Below are positions 34,315 to 43,465 of a DNA stretch of 64,000 nt, in pieces. The position numbers and the translations under genes are program-made. Each line of letters starts with the position of its first letter. Positions within the stretch are counted from its first letter, which is position 1. The DNA lies in contig RAZE01000009.1 in the NCBI GenBank assembly GCA_003611955.1, positions 62,001-126,000 of the forward strand. Direction: 5' to 3'. Source of the stretch: a bacterium 1XD8-76. GTDB taxonomy: Bacteria; Bacillota; Clostridia; Lachnospirales; Lachnospiraceae. The notes under the pieces were generated by a model. The model saw only the letters and a program-made list of their open reading frames with translations, made no database searches and was not told the origin of the DNA.

Positions 34315-36353
34315 GCAATTTTCTGAAGAGAGCCGTGCAGCGGCTTCTGATTCAAAAAAGACATCGATCGTATGAGGAACGGATTGCCCGGCAAGCCGTT
34401 CCTTATGGCGTTTGGCTGGAAAGTCTGCTGGAGGGGGAAAGAGCGGAAACGGCGGAGTGGAAGAGAGAGGCGGAGGCAGCCGGGAGAGCGCATTTGTCTG
34501 TGACGGTAATGCTGCCGCAGATGTTCTGTGAGTGCGCCTCCGACAGGGACCTGCGGGATAAGCAGGGGGATCTGTGGCTTGTCACGCCGGAGGAGTCTGC
34601 TCTGACAGAGGGGGCGCAGTGGGAGGTCATACGGTATTTTGAGGAACATCCTGCCTGCGGGATAGCCTACGGGGATGAGGAGGATTACTATAAGCCGGAC
34701 TGGTCCCCCGATTTGCTGCAGTCGTTTTTCTATTTTGGAAATATATTTGCGGTCAGAAAAGAGCTGGTCGAAAGGATCGGGGAAAACGCCGGGGAAGAGT
34801 GGGGACTTTCGGAGAAAGCCAGGCTCTATGATCTTGTGCTGCGCTGTGTCGACGAGGTCGGATGGAGCGGGCATATAGAGAAGGTGCTGTTTGCGTGCGG
34901 GGGCGGGGACAGCGTGAGGGAGCGGGAATGGAACCCTGCGGCCGGACTGGGGAAAGACTGGGGAATGGAGCCGGAGTTTGATGAGATAAAGAGGGGACAT
35001 CTGTATTCCGATATGGAAATTCCGGTGGAAAAGGAAAGGCAGGAACTGGTGTCGGTCATCATTCCCTCCAAGGACAATCCGGCAGTGCTCTCCAACTGTA
35101 TTCACTCCCTGCGGGAGATAACCGCCTATCAGAATATCGAGATTATTGTAATAGATAACGGTAGTAATGATAAAAATAAAAACAGGATTTTACAAATGAG
35201 GGATCAGATGAGGGAAGAGTACTCTTTCCGGTATCTGTACAGGCCCATGGCGTTCAATTTTTCCGCCATGTGCAATATCGGCGCCGGGGAGGCCAGGGGA
35301 AATTATCTGCTGTTTCTCAATGATGATATGGAGATCGTCAGGGAGGACTGGCTGTCGGTGATGGTCGGGAAGGCGGCCAAGAGCTGTGTGGGGGCGGTGG
35401 GAGCGAAGCTTCTGTACCCCGATTCCGACAAGATTCAGCATCTGGGCATCACCAATATCCATCTGGGGCCCGCCCACAAGCTGCAGTTTTCTTCCGATAA
35501 GAAGGAATATTACCACGGGATCAACCGGCGTGCGGTGAATGTCAGCGCGGTCACGGGAGCCTGTCTGCTGGTCAGGAGAGAGGTTTTCGAACAGATCGGC
35601 GGATTTGACGAGAGGTTTGCGGTGGCGTTCAACGACGTGGAACTCTGTTTTCATCTGCTGCGGGAGGGGTATCAAAACGTCTGCTGCAATCAGACTTTCC
35701 TGTATCACCACGAGTCTATGAGCCGCGGCTTTGACGCGGGGGAGGAGAAGGTGGCGAGACTGCACCGGGAGAGGGATCTTCTCTATGCGGCATATCCGGA
35801 GATGTGGAACCGGGATCCATACTATTCGAGGAAGCTGGTGATGGATATTCTGGACCGGGGGTATGAGCCGGCCTGTCGGTTTGAGGAGGAGAGGATGTCT
35901 GAGCGGGCGGAAGTGATTTCGCTGGAGGGAGGACTTGATGCGGTTTGGTACAATGAGTGCCTGTATATGGGGCTGGAGTTTACCGGCGACGAGACTGCCT
36001 GGAGGACGGGGAGATCCGGCGGCGGGGATTACTATATTCAGGGCTGGTCCTATGCGGTGAATGTAGATAACAGTCGTTATGAAAAAAGTCTTCTGTTAAA
36101 ACCGGTCAGTTTGCAGGAGCGGCAGGGAGAAAACGGGGAGAGACTGTGGAAAATTCCTTACAGGGAATGCTGGAGACCGGATTTTCGGGAAAACCTCCCC
36201 TATATTGACCATCCGGCGCTCTGTGGAGTGAGTGTGTGGATCAGGCGGGATGCGCTGCCAAAGGGGGAGTATCTGATAGGGTATCTCTGGGAGGATGCCT
36301 GTTCCAGGCAGAAGCTTTGTGGATTCAGCGCGGAGACGCTGCGGGTTGAGTAG
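34311..36353 (+). CDS. GT2 glycosyltransferase with degenerate N-terminal half and extra C-terminal domain
   Basis: About 680 residues starting at GTG 34311 (GAGGAG nine bases upstream, GTGA overlap with the previous stop). An upstream ATG at 34236 would run far into the previous gene. Residues about 60-200 keep only the second part of a GT2 domain (YGDEEDYY, then FFYFGNIFAV). The intact GT2 domain begins at VSVIIPSKDN (about 246), with IDNGSND, LNDDMEI (about 342), and the HHESMSRG region. The last ~110 residues form a beta domain ending in a RPDF...LP...GEYLIGYL pattern, shared with the protein at 36938. Probably an extending transferase for the rhamnan-like glycan. Sugar unknown. Confidence 0.8.
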   Translation: MSNFLKRAVQRLLIQKRHRSYEERIARQAVPYGVWLESLLEGERAETAEWKREAEAAGRAHLSVTVMLPQMFCECASDRDLRDKQGDLWLVTPEESALTEGAQWEVIRYFEEHPACGIAYGDEEDYYKPDWSPDLLQSFFYFGNIFAVRKELVERIGENAGEEWGLSEKARLYDLVLRCVDEVGWSGHIEKVLFACGGGDSVREREWNPAAGLGKDWGMEPEFDEIKRGHLYSDMEIPVEKERQELVSVIIPSKDNPAVLSNCIHSLREITAYQNIEIIVIDNGSNDKNKNRILQMRDQMREEYSFRYLYRPMAFNFSAMCNIGAGEARGNYLLFLNDDMEIVREDWLSVMVGKAAKSCVGAVGAKLLYPDSDKIQHLGITNIHLGPAHKLQFSSDKKEYYHGINRRAVNVSAVTGACLLVRREVFEQIGGFDERFAVAFNDVELCFHLLREGYQNVCCNQTFLYHHESMSRGFDAGEEKVARLHRERDLLYAAYPEMWNRDPYYSRKLVMDILDRGYEPACRFEEERMSERAEVISLEGGLDAVWYNECLYMGLEFTGDETAWRTGRSGGGDYYIQGWSYAVNVDNSRYEKSLLLKPVSLQERQGENGERLWKIPYRECWRPDFRENLPYIDHPALCGVSVWIRRDALPKGEYLIGYLWEDACSRQKLCGFSAETLRVE

Positions 36354-36379
36354 AGGAGAGGAAGGGAAAGAAGAGGCAT

Positions 36380-36886
36380 ATGGATTACAGGCCGGCAGTC
36401 CCGGAAGATCTGGGGCAGCTTAGGGAGATGTATAGAGAGATTGTCCGGAAGATGGATGAGGAAGGCTTCCGGATCTGGGATGAGATCTATCCCGTTGAGT
36501 TTCTGGAGGGGGATATAGCAGATGGCAGGTTATATCTTTTAGCGGAGAATAATAATATTATGGCGGCGTTTTCCCTGTGTGATTCAAGTGCAGGCGAGGG
36601 GGTTGTGAAGTGGGAGGATGATCACGCGAAGGCGTTGTATCTCGACCGCTTTGGCGTGAATGTATGCTGCCTGAGACAGGGCGTGGGAAGCCTGATGCTG
36701 AAAAGAGCGAAAGAGACGGCGAAGAATCTCGGGGCGGAATATCTGCGGCTGTTTGTTGTGGATTGTAATGTGCCGGCGGCTTTGCTGTATCAAAAAAACG
36801 GTTTTGCGCCGGCGGATGGAGTTTATCATGAGGTGATTGACAATGAGCTGGTATTGCGGGAGCTCGGGTATGAGGTGAAGGTTTGA
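36380..36886 (+). CDS. GNAT acetyltransferase
   Basis: A 168-residue single-domain GNAT: YRPAVPEDLGQL at the N-terminus, LRQGVGSLMLKRA at about 99-111 with the acetyl-CoA loop, then NVPAALLYQKNGF at about 134-146. Target is unknown. It sits between two large GT2 genes with AAGAGG before the ATG, so it may acetylate an amino sugar precursor. A general metabolite or protein acetyltransferase carried along in the operon is equally possible. Confidence 0.8.
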   Translation: MDYRPAVPEDLGQLREMYREIVRKMDEEGFRIWDEIYPVEFLEGDIADGRLYLLAENNNIMAAFSLCDSSAGEGVVKWEDDHAKALYLDRFGVNVCCLRQGVGSLMLKRAKETAKNLGAEYLRLFVVDCNVPAALLYQKNGFAPADGVYHEVIDNELVLRELGYEVKV

Positions 36887-36937
36887 AGTTGGAGAGAGAT
36901 CCGAAAAGGATTAAGAAATGATAAGCTGGTGATTTTT

Positions 36938-39388
36938 ATGAACTATAATTGGACTGAGTATTATCAGAGAGCGTACGAAGCGGAAAAAAAGAAAAATACC
37001 GTGCTGGCTGGAAAGGTGGCGGATGCGGAGGGAAAGAGGGAAGAGCTGCAGGCGAAGTATGTGGCGATCTGCGCGAACCCTCTCTACAGGATCTCCCGAT
37101 TTCCCTCTCTGTTTACGAGGGGATATCGAAAGATTCGGCATACGGCATCTGTGCTTTTGCGCGGGGAGCAGAAGAGAGAGGAGACGCCGGAGGAATTCAC
37201 GGCGTCCTATCGGGAGCGTCTGCGCTGTCAGAGGGACAGTTACAGCCAGTGGATCAGGGAGGAGGAGCCCGCGCTGTGGGAAAAATATCGGGGGGCTCTG
37301 GGACAGAAAGGCGAGGAAAAACGGCGCACCTGCAAGGTGATCTCCTACCGGAGACTGGCGGGAATCACGAGCCTCTCCCACGCTCTGGGCAGCACGGTAC
37401 ATCGGGCAGACAGAAAAGAGCCGGATATCCTGCTGTTCGCCGCCCATCCGGGAGAGCTGGACGAACAGGCGGTCACTTTTATAGAGGAATGGTTCAGCGC
37501 TTACCCGGACACAAAACTGCTCTACGGGGCGGAGGACCACAGAGCCGGAGGAAAGAGATGTTTTCCATGGTTTAAGCCATGCTGGTCGCCGGATACACTG
37601 CTGGGATTTTTCTATTTCGGAAGTTATTTCGCGGTGGACAGGAGATGGGCGGAGCAGACATCCCTGTTCGGCTATGCGGACGCGCTGCCCAACCTGTATG
37701 ACTTTGCGCTGCGGCTGTTAAAACCGTATTTTGAGAAGCCGGAGACGGCGGTGTATGATAAGAGCAATATCTGGCAGACCGGTTTTTACTACGGTGAAAG
37801 GAGAGAAACTTGCCCCGGAGAGTGCCGTTCCCCGGAGATCGTGTGTCTGGATCTGATTTTATACCATCGAAATGTTGAGGCGGACTTTGAGATGCCGGCG
37901 GATCGGGAATACTATCTGGAGACGGGCAGGATGCGGAGAGAAGCGAATCCGGAATTCTGGGGGTATGAAAAGGAATATATAAAATTAAAACAGGATTTTA
38001 TAAATAACATGCGTTATGCAAGTGAACCGTATCAGACAGTGCATCCGGATGTCTGGTCTGTCGTGCCGAAAGGTGAGATATACGGCAAAGAAAGCGGCCC
38101 TCTTGTATCGGCGGTCATCCTGTCGAAGGATCATCCGGAACTTTTGAAAAACTGTATCGGTTCTTTTCTGGAGCGTACATTCCTGCCGGGATCACGGGAC
38201 AGTGTGGAATTTATCGTGGTGGACAACGGGAGCAGTGAGGAAAACCGGCAAACCATTCAGGCCTTTCTGGAATCTTTAAAAGGAAAGACCCGTTATATTT
38301 ATTGTCCCATGGATTTCAATTTCTCCGCCATGTGCAATGCCGGAGTGCGGGAAGCGGAGGGTGAATATATCCTGCTGCTCAACGACGACGTGGAGATCAT
38401 CGAGAGAAACTGGCTGCGCATTATGCTGGGACAGGCGCTTCTGCCCGGGACAGGCGCGGTGGGAGCAAAGCTGTGGTATCCGGAGAAGGAGAAAATACAG
38501 CATGCAGGCGTCACCAACATGCACATCGGACCGTCGCATAAACTGACGACCTTCCCGGATGACCGGGCCTACTACTACGGACACAATACGGTGACTTACG
38601 ATATGATAGCGGTGACGGCGGCCTGTCTGCTCGTCAGAAAATCCGTCTATGAGGAAGCGGGCGGCCTGGATGAGGAGATGGCGGTCGCTTACAACGATGT
38701 GGATTTTTGCTTTAAGCTGGCGGAGGCGGGTTATCGGAACGTACTCCGAAACGATGCGGTGCTTTTGCACCATGAGTCTGCAAGCCGCGGGATCGACGAC
38801 CTGTCGGAGGAAAAATGGCACAGGTTGATACAGGAAAAGACAAATCTCTATGACAAACACCCGCTGTTCCATAAATTTGATCCCTACTACAGTGAACAGC
38901 TCACGGACAATGCGCCGGATTATCATATCGGTTATCATTATCCGTATGAGAGACTGTTGTACACATCGGCCCCTGAGAAAACAGAGGGAAAAGGGACGCT
39001 GCAAAAAATACTCTCCGGCGCAGTGATGCTGACCGTGGAGCGGGCGGGGAAGCAGCATAAGATCTATCTGGAGGAGCCGGATATCGTGGAAGCGGAAGGC
39101 TGGTGTTATATTCTCTGGGAGGACAACTGCCTGTTTGAGAGATGGCTGGTAATGGAGCCGGAGCAGGGAGATTTTTATTACAGGGTGCCGGTGAAGGAAA
39201 GGCTCAGGCCGGATGTGGAAGAAATCCTTCCGCAGCAGAAAAATATTGCGCTGTCCGGATTTGTGTGCAGGGTGTTGAAAGAAGATATTGTTTCCGGGGA
39301 GTACAGGATCGGTATGTTGTATCGGAATGTGAGCAGTGGGAAGATGTATTATCAGCGCAGCGATGTGAGGCAGGAAATCGACGGATAG
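36938..39388 (+). CDS. GT2 glycosyltransferase with degenerate N-terminal half and extra C-terminal domain
   Basis: About 816 residues. ATG 36938 is preferred because GGTGA is five bases upstream; a GTG at 36929 is in frame. An N-terminal coiled-coil-like helix (about 10-40) is followed by the back half of a GT2 domain (YGAEDH, then FFYFGSYFAVD near 225). A complete GT2 domain starts at VSAVILSKDH (about 390), with VDNGSSEE, LLNDDVEI near 485, and HHESASRG. The C-terminal ~130-residue beta domain, with LRPDV..ILP and SGEYRIGML, matches that of the 34311 protein. Probably a chain-extending transferase at the inner membrane face. Confidence 0.8.
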   Translation: MNYNWTEYYQRAYEAEKKKNTVLAGKVADAEGKREELQAKYVAICANPLYRISRFPSLFTRGYRKIRHTASVLLRGEQKREETPEEFTASYRERLRCQRDSYSQWIREEEPALWEKYRGALGQKGEEKRRTCKVISYRRLAGITSLSHALGSTVHRADRKEPDILLFAAHPGELDEQAVTFIEEWFSAYPDTKLLYGAEDHRAGGKRCFPWFKPCWSPDTLLGFFYFGSYFAVDRRWAEQTSLFGYADALPNLYDFALRLLKPYFEKPETAVYDKSNIWQTGFYYGERRETCPGECRSPEIVCLDLILYHRNVEADFEMPADREYYLETGRMRREANPEFWGYEKEYIKLKQDFINNMRYASEPYQTVHPDVWSVVPKGEIYGKESGPLVSAVILSKDHPELLKNCIGSFLERTFLPGSRDSVEFIVVDNGSSEENRQTIQAFLESLKGKTRYIYCPMDFNFSAMCNAGVREAEGEYILLLNDDVEIIERNWLRIMLGQALLPGTGAVGAKLWYPEKEKIQHAGVTNMHIGPSHKLTTFPDDRAYYYGHNTVTYDMIAVTAACLLVRKSVYEEAGGLDEEMAVAYNDVDFCFKLAEAGYRNVLRNDAVLLHHESASRGIDDLSEEKWHRLIQEKTNLYDKHPLFHKFDPYYSEQLTDNAPDYHIGYHYPYERLLYTSAPEKTEGKGTLQKILSGAVMLTVERAGKQHKIYLEEPDIVEAEGWCYILWEDNCLFERWLVMEPEQGDFYYRVPVKERLRPDVEEILPQQKNIALSGFVCRVLKEDIVSGEYRIGMLYRNVSSGKMYYQRSDVRQEIDG

Positions 39389-39440
39389 ATTGAGGTGTCT
39401 GCCGGTGTATTGATATATAATGTAATAGAAAGAACAGGTA

Positions 39441-41465
39441 ATGGATAAATTGGAAGAGAATCAGAAAAATTTGGCGGAGATCAGACCGGAGGAGATGTCG
39501 GAGGAGCAGCAGCTTGTCTGGTACCGAGAGGCCTATTTCCGGGAGAGAAAAAAATCGGCAAACCTGACGGGGCGCCTTGCGGACGCCAACGCGCAGGTGG
39601 AGGATCTGTCGGGGAAGCTGGAACGGATCAAGGGAAGCGGTGTCTGGAAGCTGGCGAAACCTTTGCGGAGCTTTTATCATTGGGTGAAGCGTACGAAGGA
39701 GCGGGTGGGGAATTACGGCTCGCCGAAAGGGATCGCCAGAAAGATCCGGAGTAAGATGATCGAGAAAAAGGCGCGGACAAAACACGGGACGGCCAGTTTT
39801 CCGACTGCGGAGGAAGCGGAGAGACAGCGGGAGGAAACCTTTTCCAGGGAGATCTGTTTCAGCATTCTGGTGCCGCTCTACAATACGCCGAAGAAGTTTT
39901 TGACGGAGATGCTTAATTCGGTGGTAAACCAGACCTACGAAAACTGGCAGCTCTGTCTGGCGGACGGCTCCGACGGGGAACATGGCTTTGTGGGGGAGAT
40001 CTGCAAAGAGTACGCGGCGAAGGACGGACGGATCTGCTACCGGAAGCTGGAGAAAAATGAGGGCATATCGGGGAATACGAATGAGTGCCTGAAGATGGCG
40101 AAGGGGGATTATATCGGGCTGTTCGATCATGACGACATACTGCACCCCTCGGCGCTGTACGAATATATGAAGAAAATCTGTGAGGAGGATGCGGACTATA
40201 TCTACTGTGACGAGACGACGTTCAGGGGAAACAAGACCATAGACGATATGCTTACGCTGCACTTCAAACCGGATTTTTCCATCGACAATCTGCGGGCAAA
40301 CAATTATATCTGTCATTTCAGCGTGTTTGACAGAGAGCTGCTCGAGGGGATGGAGCTGTTTCGATCCGCCTACGACGGCAGCCAGGATCATGATATGATA
40401 CTGCGGCTCACTTCCAGGGCAAAGCATGTGGTGCATGTGCCGAAACTGCTGTACTACTGGCGCTCCCACAAGGCCAGCGTGGCGGCGGATATCAATGCGA
40501 AAAGCTACGCCATCGAGGCGGCGAGAGGCGCTGTGGCGGATCATCTGCAGACCTGCGGATTCCGGAACTTCGAGATCGCCGGCACGAAGGCTTTTGAGAC
40601 GATCTTCCGCATTAAGTATGAAGTGCTGGGCAATCCGAAGATATCGATCGTGATTCCGAATAAAGACCATGTGGAGGACCTCTCGAGGTGCGTGGATTCT
40701 GTCCGGAAACAGTCCACTTACGATAACTACGAGATCATCATCGTGGAGAACAACTCTGTCACAGAGGAGATAGAGAATTACTACAGGACGCTGGAAGGGC
40801 AGGAAAATATCAGAATCGTGCGCTATGAGGGGGAGTTCAATTACTCGAGGATCAACAATTTCGGCGCCTCTTTTGCAGCCGGGGAATATCTGGTGCTGCT
40901 GAACAACGATACCCAGGTGATCTCGATCAACTGGCTGGAGGAGCTTTTGATGTATGCACAGCGGGATGATGTGGGGGCGGTGGGGGCGAAGCTCTACTAC
41001 GCGGATAAGACGATCCAGCATGCGGGTATTGTGATCGGGCTGGGCGCCCATCGCACGGCGGGACACACCCACTACCGTGTGGCCCAGACCAATCTCGGAT
41101 ATATGGGCAGACTCTGCTACGCCCAGAATGTGACCGCGGTGACAGGGGCATGTCTGATGGTGAAGCGGGCGCTCTACGAAGAATTGGGAGGTCTGGATGA
41201 GAGTTTCGCGGTGGCGCTCAACGATGTGGACTTCTGCCTGCGGCTGCGGGAGAAGGGGCTGCTCAATGTGTGGAATCCGTACTGCGAACTGTACCATTTT
41301 GAATCCATCTCCAGGGGACTGGACGATGCGGGCGAGAAGGCGAAGAGGTATGATGAGGAATCGGCGAGATTCCGGGAGAAATGGAGGGAGCAGCTCGAGA
41401 AGGGTGATCCCTGCTACAATCCGAACTTTTCGCTGGACAGGAGCGACTACGCGTTGAAAGTATGA
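39441..41465 (+). CDS. Tandem GT2 bifunctional glycosyltransferase
   Basis: A 674-residue protein with an N-terminal coiled-coil-like stretch (about 20-65), a basic region, and two complete GT2 domains. Domain 1 starts at FSILVPLYNTP (about 137) and has LFDHDD near 230. Domain 2 starts at ISIVIPNKDH (about 404) and has LLNNDTQ near 488, VTGACLMV, and the final FESISRG. Such tandem enzymes often polymerise rhamnose-rich glycans. With rml genes in the same locus, rhamnosyltransfer is likely but unproven. Comparison with the neighbours at 34311, 36938 and 57739 shows this is the only one with both domains intact. Confidence 0.85.
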   Translation: MDKLEENQKNLAEIRPEEMSEEQQLVWYREAYFRERKKSANLTGRLADANAQVEDLSGKLERIKGSGVWKLAKPLRSFYHWVKRTKERVGNYGSPKGIARKIRSKMIEKKARTKHGTASFPTAEEAERQREETFSREICFSILVPLYNTPKKFLTEMLNSVVNQTYENWQLCLADGSDGEHGFVGEICKEYAAKDGRICYRKLEKNEGISGNTNECLKMAKGDYIGLFDHDDILHPSALYEYMKKICEEDADYIYCDETTFRGNKTIDDMLTLHFKPDFSIDNLRANNYICHFSVFDRELLEGMELFRSAYDGSQDHDMILRLTSRAKHVVHVPKLLYYWRSHKASVAADINAKSYAIEAARGAVADHLQTCGFRNFEIAGTKAFETIFRIKYEVLGNPKISIVIPNKDHVEDLSRCVDSVRKQSTYDNYEIIIVENNSVTEEIENYYRTLEGQENIRIVRYEGEFNYSRINNFGASFAAGEYLVLLNNDTQVISINWLEELLMYAQRDDVGAVGAKLYYADKTIQHAGIVIGLGAHRTAGHTHYRVAQTNLGYMGRLCYAQNVTAVTGACLMVKRALYEELGGLDESFAVALNDVDFCLRLREKGLLNVWNPYCELYHFESISRGLDDAGEKAKRYDEESARFREKWREQLEKGDPCYNPNFSLDRSDYALKV

Positions 41466-41511
41466 GCACTGTGCCCGAGTAGAGGGCGCAGTGAACAACA
41501 GAGGAAAAAGG

Positions 41512-42603
41512 ATGACGAAAAAACGTTTGGAATATATGGATATGGTAAAAGGAGTGGGGATCCTCGGCATAGTGATCATGCACTCGAGCACGGTGCCGCT
41601 GCAGGCGATCTGGTGGATCTCCTCTGTAGCGCCCCCGCTTTTCTTCCTCTCCTCCGGGATGCTGATCGCCAGAGGGGGAGAGCCTGGAAAAGGCTGGAAA
41701 GAGATTTTGGGGAGGAAGGGGCGTTCCCTGCTGCTTCCCTTTTTGTATTTCAGTCTGCTCTATATTGTGAGGGATCTTCTGCGCGTCCTGTTTGGAATCT
41801 CCGAGATCGGAGAAGTGTGGGCGGGGGTGAATGATCTGGTTACACTCTGGGGAAGCTCCGTGCTCTGGTTTCTGCCGGCTCTTTTTCTGGCGGAGAGTAT
41901 CTTCATCTTTTCGCGGAAGATGTTCGGAAGGCGGAAATATGCGCCGGTTTGGACTGTTCTCGCCTGTCTTGTTCTGACATTTGTGTCATTTTTGGCAAAC
42001 AGTGCGCTGAAACCGCTGGAGGGATTTTTCCTGTCGGAAAGACTGCTCTACGCGTCGCTGTGTCTGATGAGGACTTTTTTGAGAGCTGTCTACGCGCTGC
42101 CCTTTGTGTGCGCCGGCTATTTTTTGTATGAGATTTTCAGGGCGTTCTGGGAGAGAGAGAAAAGAATTCCTTTTGCGGGGCAGCTTGTGTCCGGGATCGT
42201 TTTGTTTTTTGTGGGAATTCCGTTCAGCGTGGCAAACAGTTATTTTGATTTCCGCAGCCTGAGCTTTGGGGACATTCCCGTTTTATCTTATCTGGCGGCG
42301 GTGCTCTCCTTTATGGGGATCGTCCTGATCTGCAGGAGCTGTCCGTCTTTTAAGCCGTTGCTGTTTTTTGGAAAAAATTCGCTGATCGTCATGGCGACTC
42401 ATATCGATTTCTATTTTCTGTATATTGGTCTAAATCTGGCAAACCGGATCGACGGTTTTATTCCGATGGGGAACCGGGTATTTTTCTTTGTGAATGTGAT
42501 CGGGGTTATTATGATTCTGGAAGTGTTCTGCATTCTGGCAATCAACAGGTTTTTTCCGTTTTTGCTCGGGAGGAAGCGGGGGAGGAGAAGTCTGGATGGG
42601 TAA
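41512..42603 (+). CDS. Acyltransferase family 3 membrane protein
   Basis: About 363 residues with some 10 membrane segments. The N-terminus reads RLEYMDMVKGVGILGIVIMHSS, where the Asp-Lys-Gly and His of acyltransferase-3 proteins stand, followed by FFLSSGML. Related to the protein at 5045 by family only. It would acylate the surface glycan from the cytoplasmic side. ATG 41512 has AGAGG seven bases before; a GTG at 41491 is in frame but poorly placed. It is the last glycan gene before the catabolic block; no clear terminator is seen before the convergent regulator gene. Confidence 0.82.
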   Translation: MTKKRLEYMDMVKGVGILGIVIMHSSTVPLQAIWWISSVAPPLFFLSSGMLIARGGEPGKGWKEILGRKGRSLLLPFLYFSLLYIVRDLLRVLFGISEIGEVWAGVNDLVTLWGSSVLWFLPALFLAESIFIFSRKMFGRRKYAPVWTVLACLVLTFVSFLANSALKPLEGFFLSERLLYASLCLMRTFLRAVYALPFVCAGYFLYEIFRAFWEREKRIPFAGQLVSGIVLFFVGIPFSVANSYFDFRSLSFGDIPVLSYLAAVLSFMGIVLICRSCPSFKPLLFFGKNSLIVMATHIDFYFLYIGLNLANRIDGFIPMGNRVFFFVNVIGVIMILEVFCILAINRFFPFLLGRKRGRRSLDG

Positions 42604-42686
42604 GCAGATCAACTACTGGAGAAGAGATTTGACCTGGAACAGGATGCCGCCCTGTCCAAAAAGCAACGACAGAGCAGCAGCATGAT

Positions 42687-43439
42687 TTATCGATTCAGTG
42701 TGAAAGAATACTGGTTTCTGGCATTGGGAGAATAGGAAACGGAGTATTCTATGGGAAATCCGTTTTTATTGTAGGCGATGGTTTCAACGGTCAACATGGC
42801 GCAGCCTGTGCGGACATTAAATTTTTCCGCAATTTCCGGCAGAGCTTCTGAGGCGTAGACAGTCCGCACCACATGGTGTATATGAAGCTGGGGTGAGGGC
42901 TCCTGATCAAGAATGGAGTACAATGACTCGGATTCCAGATCATGGCTAAGGACAGGCCTGCAGGTCTCATAGGGCAAAAAGGAGTCGATATATACGATCG
43001 GAAAGTTATTGGCATATCTGAGCCGGACCAGATGTATGATCTTTTTGGGCTCATCAAAATTTAAAAGCTGCGCGACCTGTTTATTGCATTCTTCTACTTT
43101 CAAAGCAAGCAGTTCTGTTTTGGGCTGCATGCCCATCTCCCGGATGCGTTCTGAGAAATCACCGATCTCGCTGGAATAGCCGATGTTCAGTTTCTGACCG
43201 AGGATGATAGTGCCACGGTTGCGCCTTTTTTCTATATACCCTTCGTTTGACAATTCTCCCATACATTGCCGTACAGTTGCCTTGCTGATACCGAAAAGTT
43301 TCGCGATTTCACTTTCGCTGGGCAGCAGGTCGCCGCTGCAGAGTTCCTTTTCACGGATCGCATCTAAAAAAATTTTTTTCAGCTGAAGATAAAGTGGTGT
43401 TTTGGATGTTCTGTCCAGTGTTATATTCTCGTAATTCAA
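42687..43439 (-). CDS. GntR-family regulator, HutC/UTRA type
   Basis: About 250 residues from TTG 43439, chosen because an ATG at 43523 would overlap the preceding gene and because GGAAGG lies upstream of the TTG. The winged-helix domain reads TPLYLQLKKIF, LPSESEIAKLFGISKATVRQCM, GYIEKRRNRGT in the first 80 residues. The rest is a UTRA ligand domain typical of HutC-type repressors that sense sugar phosphates or similar effectors. Downstream of the GATase-like gene by 26 bases. It most likely controls the divergent transporter operon through the palindromes at 44259 and 44481-44536 (inference). Confidence 0.88.
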   Translation of the reverse strand: MNYENITLDRTSKTPLYLQLKKIFLDAIREKELCSGDLLPSESEIAKLFGISKATVRQCMGELSNEGYIEKRRNRGTIILGQKLNIGYSSEIGDFSERIREMGMQPKTELLALKVEECNKQVAQLLNFDEPKKIIHLVRLRYANNFPIVYIDSFLPYETCRPVLSHDLESESLYSILDQEPSPQLHIHHVVRTVYASEALPEIAEKFNVRTGCAMLTVETIAYNKNGFPIEYSVSYSPNARNQYSFTLNR

Positions 43440-43465
43440 GTCGGAGTGTCCCTTCCGTTGTACTA

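Noticed and set aside
39204-41591. Long minus-strand open frame of about 795 codons opposite the tandem GT2 gene
   Set aside because: Antisense shadow; the plus-strand frame has two clear GT2 domains.
42604-42686. Short coding-like stretch after the acyltransferase
   Set aside because: A plus-strand frame looks protein-like for about 20 codons but runs into the antisense of the regulator and has no start; left as spacer.
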